From assembly GCA_964486935.1 (NCBI GenBank), contig CAZAPG010000013.1:75958-139957 (forward strand): a DNA stretch of 64,000 nt. The letters run 5' to 3'. How positions within the stretch are numbered: the stretch's first letter is position 1; every line of letters begins with the position of its first letter. The notes under the pieces were generated by a model that saw only the letters and a program-made list of their open reading frames with translations, did no database searches and was not told the origin of the DNA. Shown piece by piece: positions 1-8,175 of the stretch. The position numbers and the translations under genes are program-made. The DNA is from CAZAPG01 sp964486935 (GTDB taxonomy: Bacteria > Chloroflexota > Anaerolineae > 4572-78 > J111).

Positions 1-1
1 G

Positions 2-859
2 CCGCAACTTCGTCAATACACCGATGTAGGAACCAGTTTAAAGAGCATTATTGTGCAGGGCGTTGAAGTTTATGTGTTGGATACCGGCAACGACCGCATC
101 TATCACCACCGGCTGGATGATACCGGCGAGGCGCTGCTGCCCGATGACGAATCGGTGCTGATGGTTGCGCGGGGGCAGGCGGTCGAAAATATTTCGGTGG
201 CCGATTTAATTGGCATGACCTGGATGCCAACCGGCGGCAACCGCCAAACCAGCGATTTGATTATTCTCAACAGCAGCGGCCTGCTGGAGTACAACCCCAA
301 CTGGGGCATCACTACCTCGGCGCTGGCCGGGGGAGAGTCGCTGGCGCTGCCGGTGGCGGTTGACAGCTTTTTTGGCAATTTTTACGTGCTCGACCCGCAG
401 GCCAACCAGCTACTGCGCTACCTGCCCACCGCCGATGGTTACAGCGCCCCGCCGGAAAATTACTTTTCCGCCGACCAGAACGTTGATTTGACCAACGCCG
501 TGGATATGACCATCGACGGCGCTATTTACATTTTGTTCAGGGATGGACGCATCAGCAAGTACCTGAGCGGCCAGCCCGCCGAGTTCAATCTGACCGGCCT
601 GGACATCCCCCTCAGCAACCCGGTTGCCATCTTCACCGCGCCCGACGAGGAAGCCCAGCATCTTTATGTGGCCGATGCCGGCCACCGGCGCATTGTGCAG
701 CTCAACAAAGATGGCAGCTTTGTGCGTCAATTCAAACCCCGCGTTGGCGAGGCCATCCAGTTTGACAATTTGCAGGACATCTACGTAGACGAAATCGGTG
801 GGCGGATTTATATTTTGGACAACAACAATTTTTACCTGACAAATATCCCCACCGAGTAA
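2..859 (+). CDS. C-terminal part of a beta-propeller (NHL-like) protein, 5' end outside window
   Basis: The frame is open from base 2 with no start or stop before it, so the gene begins left of the window; the GTG at 53 is internal. The visible ~285 residues consist of repeated blade-like units such as 'NFYVLDPQANQLLRYL', 'AIYILFRDGRISKYL' and 'HLYVADAGHRRIVQL', in which a hydrophobic strand, an Asp and a polar turn recur about every 45-50 residues. This is the pattern of NHL/six-bladed propellers, which are usually binding or scaffold domains. No catalytic motif is visible in this part. The stop codon TAA abuts the ATG of the next frame. The function of the full protein cannot be judged from this end. 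Confidence 0.7.
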   Translation, partial: PQLRQYTDVGTSLKSIIVQGVEVYVLDTGNDRIYHHRLDDTGEALLPDDESVLMVARGQAVENISVADLIGMTWMPTGGNRQTSDLIILNSSGLLEYNPNWGITTSALAGGESLALPVAVDSFFGNFYVLDPQANQLLRYLPTADGYSAPPENYFSADQNVDLTNAVDMTIDGAIYILFRDGRISKYLSGQPAEFNLTGLDIPLSNPVAIFTAPDEEAQHLYVADAGHRRIVQLNKDGSFVRQFKPRVGEAIQFDNLQDIYVDEIGGRIYILDNNNFYLTNIPTE

Positions 860-1108
860 ATGGAAGGTTACATGGGGGAATACGAAAGCGAAGGCGTGGC
901 CGAATACTGGCTGATTGACCCCATCCGCCGCCAGGCCGAGTTTTACCGGCTGGGCGAAGACAGGCGCTACCATTCGGCCCTGCCGGATAGCGACGGCGTT
1001 TACCGGAGTGTCAACATAGCGGGTTTTTGGCTCAAAAGCGAGTGGCTGTGGCAGAATCCGCTGCCGGATGAGCTATCTATTTTGCGGCAGTTGGGGGTAT
1101 TAGCGTAG
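860..1108 (+). pseudogene. Uma2-family (DUF820) endonuclease remnant, C-terminal part only
   Basis: The 82 residues include 'EYESEGVAEYWLIDP', the hallmark end of the Uma2/DUF820 PD-(D/E)XK nuclease fold, followed by the usual 'EFYRL' strand and a short C-terminal tail. Full Uma2 proteins are about 180-200 residues, and the N-terminal half with the Asp...Glu-x-Lys catalytic residues is missing here. The ATG directly follows the TAA of the upstream propeller gene and lies in the same reading frame, so a single stop codon separates the two. It is best read as the remnant of a deletion or recombination. Whether it is translated is unknown. Confidence 0.65.
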
Positions 1109-1130
1109 CTAAACAGTTACTTTGTCGTTT

Positions 1131-1278
1131 CGTAACTATTCAGGTACACAGACGCGAAGCGCGCAGAGATAGCACAGAGCTTCACGGAGAAAAACGGAAA
1201 ATATTATTAAACTCTCTGTGTATCTCTGGGTATTCTCAGTGTTTCTCTGTGTTCCAGCCGACTACCTGAATAGTTACG
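1131..1278. mobile_element. 148-bp MITE-like element with perfect 16-bp terminal inverted repeats
   Basis: The left end CGTAACTATTCAGGTA (1131-1146) is the exact reverse complement of the right end (1263-1278). The hexamer TCGTTT flanks the element on both sides (1125-1130 and 1279-1284), as a target-site duplication would. The interior is a palindromic 'CAGAG' repeat (about 1145-1256). There is no coding capacity, so movement would need a transposase in trans. The right end supplies the TAA stop (1274-1276) of the SWIM gene. Confidence 0.6.
1145..1256. repeat. CAGAG-type palindromic dispersed repeat, copy 1
   Basis: Imperfect palindrome rich in ACACAGAG on the left arm and CTCTGTGT on the right, with an A/T-rich centre (aaaatattattaaa). 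Two related copies lie at 27659-27753 and 56311-56408. Here it forms the interior of the element with 16-bp terminal inverted repeats. Confidence 0.7.
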
Positions 1279-2155
1279 TCGTTTCTTCTTCTTCGGCGAC
1301 CCCTTCGCCAAAGGCGGTGGCAATGGCCGATTCGGTGATGGCGCGGTAGGCCGGGCCAAGGAGCGCCAGCACATCCTCGTCTAAAAAATTGGGCTGGCCC
1401 AGCCGCTTGAGAACCGGCAGTTGGGCCACAGGCGGCTTGATGCTGGTTTTGAACGGCTCTCCCGGCTCGCTCACGCCCCAAAAATTGTCAACTGACTCCG
1501 GCAGCGGCGTAACAGGTTCCTCGGCCTCTTCCTCCTCCGCCGGTTCATCGCTGCCCGCCCGACGCGCCCGCAGCGCGGCCAAAACCTGCTCCTGCGTTCG
1601 CCCCCGCAGCCGGAACAGCAGAAACGGGTCTTCGTCAAAACGCTCGCCCAAAATATAATGCACCGCAGCCACGTGTTTGCAGGGATTGGCCCAATCGGGG
1701 CAGCTACAATCGGTTATCAACTGCTTTGATTTTTCGGGAAACAGGCTGACGCCCGCCGCCGCAAAGGCGGTTTCAATCTCATGCGGCATCTCGCCGGCCA
1801 GCAGATGCGCCGTAAAAATGGCCTGACTCGCCAACGCGTCGATGACTTTCTCCCACTCGGCCTGGCTCAACGGGTCAAGGGCAATGGTAACTTTGTACGG
1901 CCTGCGGCTCGACCCCTGCACTCTGGCCTCGATGCCCTCTTTCGTCTCCGTTATCGAAAGCACCTGCCCCTTGCGGGCGTAACTGCGTCCCCGGCTCAAC
2001 CGCCCCGAATCGAGCAGCCGCTCCAGCGCCTTAATCCAGCGGGTGGCCCACCAGTTTTTGGCAAAATCGCCCCGCTTGCTCCGCGCCTTGATGCCTTTGT
2101 CGGTTTCAATGGGCCGGCTGGGTTCAAAAAAATGGTAGTAATCGTATCGACTCAT
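1274..2155 (-). CDS. SWIM zinc-finger protein, partner of the SNF2 helicase
   Basis: This 293-residue protein carries a SWIM zinc finger, CxCx6CxH, with ligands C150, C152, C159 and H161 ('CSCPDWANPCKHVAAV'). The finger is preceded by the basic, Trp-containing N-terminal region typical of proteins encoded next to SNF2 helicases. SWIM domains bind DNA or protein. The gene follows the helicase by 68 bp on the same strand, so the two are probably one transcript, and the pairing is common in bacteria although its role is poorly defined. The acidic tail (EEEAEE, EEEETT) is probably flexible. The stop codon comes from the terminal repeat of the small element at 1131-1278, so the native C-terminus may have been altered. 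Confidence 0.85.
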   Translation of the reverse strand: MSRYDYYHFFEPSRPIETDKGIKARSKRGDFAKNWWATRWIKALERLLDSGRLSRGRSYARKGQVLSITETKEGIEARVQGSSRRPYKVTIALDPLSQAEWEKVIDALASQAIFTAHLLAGEMPHEIETAFAAAGVSLFPEKSKQLITDCSCPDWANPCKHVAAVHYILGERFDEDPFLLFRLRGRTQEQVLAALRARRAGSDEPAEEEEAEEPVTPLPESVDNFWGVSEPGEPFKTSIKPPVAQLPVLKRLGQPNFLDEDVLALLGPAYRAITESAIATAFGEGVAEEEETT

Positions 2156-2182
2156 TGGATGTTACTCTTTCTTGTCTAATTA

Positions 2183-2217
2183 CGTTCCACGTTGCGTAGT
2201 GCATAGGACGCGGAACG
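2183..2217. repeat. CGTTCCACG-type palindromic repeat, copy 1
   Basis: CGTTCC (2183-2188) pairs with GGAACG (2212-2217) around a GC-rich centre. The copy lies between the helicase stop and the SWIM start inside the presumed operon. Related copies occur at 27838-27892, 52091-52145 and 53931-54000. Confidence 0.5.
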
Positions 2218-2223
2218 CGAAAA

Positions 2224-5200
2224 TTATCCCCGCCGCAGCGTTACTAATTTCCGCAGTTCTGCTGTTGACAGCTCGGTGAGCCAGTTTTCGCCGCTGCCGA
2301 CCACGCTTTCGGCCAGGGCTTTTTTGCTCTCGATCATCTCGTCAATCATCTCTTCCATCGTGCCGGCGCAGACAAATTTATGGACCAGCACGTTGCGCGT
2401 CTGCCCAATTCTAAAAGCCCGGTCCGTGGCCTGATTCTCCACCGCCGGATTCCACCAGCGGTCAAAATGAAAGACGTGGTTGGCGCGGGTCAGGTTGAGG
2501 CCGGTGCCGCCGGCCTTGAGCGATAGAATAAAAATGGGCGGGCCGTGGGCGTCGTGCTGAAAACGGTTGACCATCATCTCTCGTTTGCCGGCCGGCGTGC
2601 CGCCGTGCAAAAATTGGGTGGCTACGCCCAAATGCTCCTGCAAATGGCTTTTGAGCATGTGGCCCATTTCGGCAAACTGGGTAAAAATCAGCACCCGGTC
2701 GCCCACGCTCACGGCCTCGTCGAGCATTTCCACCAGCCGGGCCAGCTTGCCGCTGCGCTCCGCCTCCTTTTCAACATCCGGCAGCGAGCCGTCGCCAATT
2801 TGGTGCAAAAACTGGGCCGGGTGGTTGCAAACCTGCTTCAGTTGCATGAGCATGCTCAGCACCAGCCCCCGCCGCTGCATGCCGTCGGCTTCCTCTACCT
2901 GCTGCATGGCATTTTGCACCACGGACTCATACAGGGTGGCCTGCTCTTCGCTCAGGTTGCAGTAAACTTTCAGCTCCTGCTTGTCGGGCAAATCCTGAAT
3001 GACGGTGGGGTCGGTTTTGACGCGCCGCAAAATAAAGGGCGAGACCATCTGCCGCAACCGGCGCGTTGCCTCCTCGTCGCCGTACCGCTCGATGGGCAGG
3101 CCAAAGCTGGATTTGAAGCTTTGCCGCGAGCCAAGGTAGCCGGGGTTGAGAAAATGCATAATCGACCACAACTCCGACAGCCGGTTCTCAACCGGCGTGC
3201 CGGTTAGCGCCAGCCGAAATTGGGCCGGCATCTGGCGGATGGCGCGGGTCTGTTTGGCCTCCGGGTTTTTGATGTTTTGGGCCTCATCCAGCACAACACC
3301 GTACCAGTTGATTTTTTGCAGGGTGGCGGCATCGCGGCGGGCCAGGGCGTAGCTGGTCAGCACCATATCTGTGGCCGAGGCTTGCTTTATAAACTGTTTA
3401 TCGCGCAGCCGGTCGCCGCCCTGGTGGACCATCGTAGTCAGCGGCGGGGCAAATCGCTGCACCTCTTTGTGCCAGTTAGCCACCACCGAGGTGGGGCAAA
3501 TGAGCAGCACCGGGCCGGGCAGCGCGCCTAGCTGCTCTTTTTGGCGCAGCAGCAGGGCAATAGTCTGGATGGTTTTGCCCAGCCCCATGTCGTCGGCCAG
3601 ACAGGCGCCCATACCCCAGCGTTGCAAAAAGTGCAGCCAGGAGTAGCCGTAACGCTGGTAGGGGCGCAGCGTGGCTTGCAGGCTGTCGGGCGGGGGCAGC
3701 TCTTCCAGCTTCTCGTTGCCGGTAAAGCGCGCCAGCCAATCGGCCAGCCAGCCTTCGGCCTCGATGCCCTCAACCGGCAGGCCGGCGGCGTTCTCGGCCG
3801 CGCCCAGCCCCAGCCGCAGCGCCTCTTGCAGCTCAATTTCTCCAATCTGAATTTGCCGCTGCCAGAAACGGATGGCCGCCTCGATTTGCTCCGGGTCAAG
3901 CTGGACCCACTGCCCCCGAATTTGCACCAGCGGCGATTTGAGCCTGACCAGCGCGTCGAATTCTTCTTTGGTCAGGGTGACATCCCCCAGCGATAGCTCC
4001 CACTGGTAGCGCACCAGGTTGTCAAAAGTCATTTTGCTTTTGGGGATGATATCGGCGCCGGGTTCGCTGGCCGATTTCATTTTCAGGCGGACGCCCAATC
4101 GGGCGCCGGGCTTGTTCCACCAGGGCGGCACCAAAACCCCAAAGCCGCTGGTTTCCAGCAGCGGGGCGCTTTCTCGCAGAAAGTTATAAGCCTGCGGGGT
4201 AGACAGGGACACCCCGGCGGGTTTGGCAGTTTTGAGACCCTCTTTCAGCGGGTCAAACAGGCGGGCGGCGTAACCCAGCCCGGCCAGCAGCTTTTCTTGC
4301 GGCTGCTCAAAGCGCCGGTTAAGGGTTTTGAGCGCGCTGCCTTTGCTTTGCCAGACCTGCTCCGCCGGAACCAGCAGGCTGGGGTCATCGCGGGCTTGCA
4401 GCAAAAAATGAAGCTGCCAATTTTTTTGGGTTTGAGGTTGGCTCTGTTGCAGCGGCGCTTCCAGCCGAAAAGCCACCCGAAAGGTTTTATCGCCGGCGGC
4501 GTGCAGGTTGCGCCACCACAGCCGGTGGCTCTGGTGCAGGTGTTGAAGCTGGGCCGCGGCCCCGGCCACCTGCGGGTCGGCGGCAAACAGGGCCGCCAGC
4601 CATTTGTAAACAACCTCGCGCCGACTTTTTGAGAGCGCGGGTGGCTGGCCCCACAGCCGGGCCAGGGCATCGGTGGTGGTGTTGAGAAAGGTGTCCAGCA
4701 CCAGCCGGGGCGGCGGGGCCTGGTCGGGCGATTCGGCCTCGGCGCGGCAGAGAGGCGGCATGGTGTGCAGCAGCCGGGTCAGGCGGGGGCCATCCTGCGG
4801 CCCGTCGAGCACCGGCAGCCAGCGAGCGTGGAAGGCGCTGCCGCTGCGGTCGGCCTGGGCCAGCACGGGCAGCATTTTTTGCTGGGCCAGCGTTTCCAGG
4901 GCCAAATGGGCGACGTTTTGCCAGTAGCGCATGTCGGCCCCTACGGCCAGATGGGGCGGCAGTTGCTCGGCGGGCGGCAGGGCAGTGAGCAGGTAGAGCG
5001 CGTCCACCGGGGCCAGCCAGACGCCGCCCACCATCCAGCGAGCCAGCGTGGGCGGGTCGTCATCCTCCAGCTCCCAATTATGCAGCAGTTGCGGCGAAGG
5101 CTGCGGGCCGTAGCCGGTGGCAGGCAACAGCAGGGTGATAAAATTGAATTGCCGGTTGGCCGCCTGGGGGTCAATTTGGGCCAGCGTGCGGGCCGTGTTC

Positions 5201-5355
5201 TCCGGGGCGTCGCAAAAGGGGTGAAACTTGGGCTTTTTGCCCACCCGCCCCTTGCGTTTGGGCGACCAGATATCGGAGTTTTCCGCCCAAAAAAGCATGG
5301 CCCCTTCTTCGGTTGGCGTGGCCGGAAAATGCCAGTGAGCGTGCAGAACGCGCAT
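2224..5355 (-). CDS. SNF2-family DEAD/DEAH helicase (DNA translocase)
   Basis: This 1043-residue protein has an N-terminal bacterial SNF2-associated region (about 1-560) and a two-lobed SNF2 ATPase. Motif I is DDMGLGKT (588-595) and motif II is DEAQ (690-693). Further motifs are LTGTPVEN, TQFAEMG, the GGTGLNL motif and the end motif 'QATDRAFRIGQ'. SNF2 ATPases translocate on double-stranded DNA to remodel protein-DNA complexes. The start is set at 5355 rather than the upstream in-frame ATG because GGGGAG lies 6-7 bases before it. The downstream partner is the SWIM protein. A repair or defence role is possible, but nothing in the sequence decides it. Confidence 0.92.
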   Translation of the reverse strand: MRVLHAHWHFPATPTEEGAMLFWAENSDIWSPKRKGRVGKKPKFHPFCDAPENTARTLAQIDPQAANRQFNFITLLLPATGYGPQPSPQLLHNWELEDDDPPTLARWMVGGVWLAPVDALYLLTALPPAEQLPPHLAVGADMRYWQNVAHLALETLAQQKMLPVLAQADRSGSAFHARWLPVLDGPQDGPRLTRLLHTMPPLCRAEAESPDQAPPPRLVLDTFLNTTTDALARLWGQPPALSKSRREVVYKWLAALFAADPQVAGAAAQLQHLHQSHRLWWRNLHAAGDKTFRVAFRLEAPLQQSQPQTQKNWQLHFLLQARDDPSLLVPAEQVWQSKGSALKTLNRRFEQPQEKLLAGLGYAARLFDPLKEGLKTAKPAGVSLSTPQAYNFLRESAPLLETSGFGVLVPPWWNKPGARLGVRLKMKSASEPGADIIPKSKMTFDNLVRYQWELSLGDVTLTKEEFDALVRLKSPLVQIRGQWVQLDPEQIEAAIRFWQRQIQIGEIELQEALRLGLGAAENAAGLPVEGIEAEGWLADWLARFTGNEKLEELPPPDSLQATLRPYQRYGYSWLHFLQRWGMGACLADDMGLGKTIQTIALLLRQKEQLGALPGPVLLICPTSVVANWHKEVQRFAPPLTTMVHQGGDRLRDKQFIKQASATDMVLTSYALARRDAATLQKINWYGVVLDEAQNIKNPEAKQTRAIRQMPAQFRLALTGTPVENRLSELWSIMHFLNPGYLGSRQSFKSSFGLPIERYGDEEATRRLRQMVSPFILRRVKTDPTVIQDLPDKQELKVYCNLSEEQATLYESVVQNAMQQVEEADGMQRRGLVLSMLMQLKQVCNHPAQFLHQIGDGSLPDVEKEAERSGKLARLVEMLDEAVSVGDRVLIFTQFAEMGHMLKSHLQEHLGVATQFLHGGTPAGKREMMVNRFQHDAHGPPIFILSLKAGGTGLNLTRANHVFHFDRWWNPAVENQATDRAFRIGQTRNVLVHKFVCAGTMEEMIDEMIESKKALAESVVGSGENWLTELSTAELRKLVTLRRG

Positions 5356-5387
5356 AAAAATCTCCCCAAAGCTAAAGCTAATCAATA

Positions 5388-5416
5388 AGTATAACACAGA
5401 ACGCCCGGAGCATAAA
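5388..5416 (-). promoter_or_regulatory. Candidate sigma70-type promoter for the SNF2 operon
   Basis: On the minus strand, TTTATG (5411-5416) and TATACT (5388-5393) are 17 bp apart, about 30 bp upstream of the helicase start. The -35 match is weak. Confidence 0.4.
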
Positions 5417-5421
5417 ACAAG

Positions 5422-5450
5422 TTGAATTGTGACCGGAAGCGTCGTACAAT
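5422..5450 (+). promoter_or_regulatory. Sigma70-type promoter for the secreted propeller gene
   Basis: TTGAAT (5422-5427), a 17-bp spacer and TACAAT (5445-5450) give a good match with the expected spacing. The leader to the ATG at 5505 would be about 48 nt and contains the AGGAG ribosome-binding site. Confidence 0.6.
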
Positions 5451-5504
5451 GTCATGCAGCGTTAAAAAATTACGCCCTACCCCATCAGGAGAAAGAGCAC
5501 CGCC

Positions 5505-8159
5505 ATGAAATTATTATTTTGCCGCGCCGCCGCTATTGTAGCGATGTTACCCGTCGCTCTGGCGGCTGTTCTGTGGTTGTCTGCACCGGCCCGCGCCGAC
5601 GGCCCGACCCAACCGCTGCAAGCCTGGTCGCTGGCCCCGGATGGAGCCGTGTTTGTGCTGGATGCCGAAAACCGGCTGGTCCGGCTTGACCCCGGCGATT
5701 TATCCGTGCTGGCTCAATCGGAGCCGCTGTTTGACGCGCCGGCCAATCCGCAGCAAGCATTTTTGCTGGCCGCTGCCGACCGGCTGTTTGTCGGCAATCG
5801 AACCATTTCGCAAACGCTGGCGCTGGAACAGTCAACCTTTAATTTGATTACCCGGCTGGAGCAGGCCGGCCCCATGGCCCTGGACCCTGGCCGGCGGCTG
5901 TTTATGATTCCGCAGGTGTCCAGAAATGCGCCAATTTATACCGGGCAAGTGTGGGCCTTTGAGCTGGCTAATTTAGCCCGGCCGCCGCACATCATCCCGG
6001 TCAGCGATTGTGTCTCCGGCCCTCCCGTTACCGACCCGGCCAACCGCCAACTGCTGGTACAGACACGCAACTGCTCCGGCTCGCCGCCCCACCAGCGCGA
6101 TGCTTTTCACTTTTTCAACCTGGACACGCTGGCCTTTGTGGCCAAAACCGACGCCAGAGAACCCGGTCGCTTTGAGCGCCCGGCCATCGCTTCTCAAATT
6201 GGCAAAATCTTCGCCGTTTACAAGCACGCCAATGGCCTTGAGCAGCCCCTTGTGTTTGACCTGCAAGGCCGGCAACTGAGCAACGAACCAACCGCCTCGG
6301 CCTACGGCGGCGCGCCCGTGGCCGATGCCGCCGGCCAGTGGCTCTACCTTATCCGCAAACGCGGCCTGGAAGTGCGGCGCGGCGATGACCTGTCCCTGCA
6401 AAACTATTTGCCCTTCACCACCACCGCCCCGGTTGATATTGCCCTGTCGCCCACAGCCGAAACGCTATACCTGTTTGGCAACGGCTGGCTGGACGCGCTG
6501 CCCACCGCCGGGCTGCAAACGCTGGGCCTTGCGCCGGTTAGCCCCCTGCCGCAAAGCTGGCTGGAGCCGCAAAACTACCACAATGGCCAGCCTCAGCTCC
6601 GGCTCTACCCCTCGCCCGAATTTGAGGGCGATGGCGCGGCTTTTTTGCAGCTTGACCAGCCCTTTGAAACTTACTACACCAGCGATGGCGGCCAATCGTG
6701 GCGGCTGCTGTCGCCCCAAACCAAACCGCCGGGCGCAAACTATCTCCAACTTGCCTCGCTAACCATTTCGCCCGATTTCAGCCGCGACCGGGCCCTGCTT
6801 ACAAGGTCTTATCCCCTGCCGTTTCGCTCAACCGATGGCGGCCAAACCTGGGCCGAATGGCAGCCCCGCCTCGCCTTTACTTCTGACCGCGACGGCAACC
6901 GCGAGATTTACGCCATGATTGAAAAAACCGGCTATTTGCAGCGCATGACCAGCAACCCCGCCGATGATGAAAATGCGGCCTGGTCGTCGGCCTGGAGCCG
7001 GCTGGCCTTTCAGAGCGACCGCAGCGGCAACTGGGACATCTTCACCATGCAGGCCGATTGCCCCCAAACCGAGTGCGACCTGCAACAGCTCACCAACCAC
7101 CCCGCCGACGACATGCTGCCGGCCTGGTCGCCCAATGGCCGCTGGATTGCCTTTGTCTCGACCCGCGACGGCAACCCCGAAATTTACCTGATGGACCGGG
7201 ATGGGCAACATCAGCGCCGGTTGACTTTTAACCCCACCGGCGACTGGCGTCCGGCCTGGCTGCCCAACAGCCAACAGCTTGTCTTTACCAGCGACCGCAA
7301 CGGCAGCAACGATATCTTCAAACTAACTCTGCCGCAGGGCGACTCCTCTGCCGTCGAACCGGCGCTCGAACCGCTGGTGACCGGCCCCGCCGATGACCGC
7401 GACCCGACGGTGAACTATGATGGCGTCATCTCATTTCTGTCGGACCGGGGCGGGGTGATGAAGAGCTACACTTACGCCCAACCCTTTTACAGCGACCAGG
7501 CCCAAATAACGCCCTACGCCCCCAACGCCAACCCGCAGCAGGCCGAAGCGCACCCCAGTTACGCTGCCAATTATCTGATACTCACCACCGAGCAGAATGG
7601 CTCGGTAGACGTGTACCGGCTCATTTACGATACCTACACCCCGCTCACCGACTCGCCCGGCTTTGATGGCCAACCGGCGGGCGAACCGGTCTGGTGGTCG
7701 CCCGACCCATCCGCCAGCCTGGAACAATTGCAGCAGCTTATCCGGGCGCAAAGTGCGCCCCGGCCTGTCGGCGGAGATTGGGGCCAGGGCGTTATCTTTG
7801 CCGCCTCAACCGAAGAGCGGGACATCTCTTTTTACCGGGGTGAAGGCGGCTGGCTGCCCCAACCGGCAGATATCGAGGCCCTGGAAGCCGCGCTGATTCC
7901 CTTTTTGCGGCAGGCCGAGCACCCCTGGCTCAGACCTGAGCCGCCCATCTGGGAACGGGTTCCCACTTATGTGCGCCAGTATCGCGGCGTGCTGGTAGAT
8001 GGCGAGCGGGTCATCTACGCCGCCTTTTTTTGCCGCGCCTTGGATGGCTGGCAAACCGAGGTCATCGACATTTTAGACGGCGGCGACTGCTACTTTCAAG
8101 TCGGTTACAACCTTGACACCAACGAGTTCATCTATTTTAGCGTCAACGGCGAATCTTGA
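5505..8159 (+). CDS. Secreted TolB/WD40-like beta-propeller protein
   Basis: This 884-residue protein starts with a clear signal peptide (charged MKLLFCR, a hydrophobic stretch, then a PARA-type cleavage site near residue 31). Residues about 30-300 look like propeller blades. From about 440 to 640 there are TolB-type PD40 units such as 'FTSDRDGNREIYAM', 'FQSDRSGNWDIFTM' and 'FVSTRDGNPEIYLM', each followed by a 'ADDENAAWS'-like turn. These fold as propellers that bind proteins or ligands outside the membrane. The ATG at 5505 follows AGGAG and a good promoter. A second propeller gene follows closely and is probably co-transcribed. No enzymatic motif is visible, and the binding partner is unknown. 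Confidence 0.8.
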   Translation: MKLLFCRAAAIVAMLPVALAAVLWLSAPARADGPTQPLQAWSLAPDGAVFVLDAENRLVRLDPGDLSVLAQSEPLFDAPANPQQAFLLAAADRLFVGNRTISQTLALEQSTFNLITRLEQAGPMALDPGRRLFMIPQVSRNAPIYTGQVWAFELANLARPPHIIPVSDCVSGPPVTDPANRQLLVQTRNCSGSPPHQRDAFHFFNLDTLAFVAKTDAREPGRFERPAIASQIGKIFAVYKHANGLEQPLVFDLQGRQLSNEPTASAYGGAPVADAAGQWLYLIRKRGLEVRRGDDLSLQNYLPFTTTAPVDIALSPTAETLYLFGNGWLDALPTAGLQTLGLAPVSPLPQSWLEPQNYHNGQPQLRLYPSPEFEGDGAAFLQLDQPFETYYTSDGGQSWRLLSPQTKPPGANYLQLASLTISPDFSRDRALLTRSYPLPFRSTDGGQTWAEWQPRLAFTSDRDGNREIYAMIEKTGYLQRMTSNPADDENAAWSSAWSRLAFQSDRSGNWDIFTMQADCPQTECDLQQLTNHPADDMLPAWSPNGRWIAFVSTRDGNPEIYLMDRDGQHQRRLTFNPTGDWRPAWLPNSQQLVFTSDRNGSNDIFKLTLPQGDSSAVEPALEPLVTGPADDRDPTVNYDGVISFLSDRGGVMKSYTYAQPFYSDQAQITPYAPNANPQQAEAHPSYAANYLILTTEQNGSVDVYRLIYDTYTPLTDSPGFDGQPAGEPVWWSPDPSASLEQLQQLIRAQSAPRPVGGDWGQGVIFAASTEERDISFYRGEGGWLPQPADIEALEAALIPFLRQAEHPWLRPEPPIWERVPTYVRQYRGVLVDGERVIYAAFFCRALDGWQTEVIDILDGGDCYFQVGYNLDTNEFIYFSVNGES

Positions 8160-8175
8160 TGAGGTTTCAATACGG

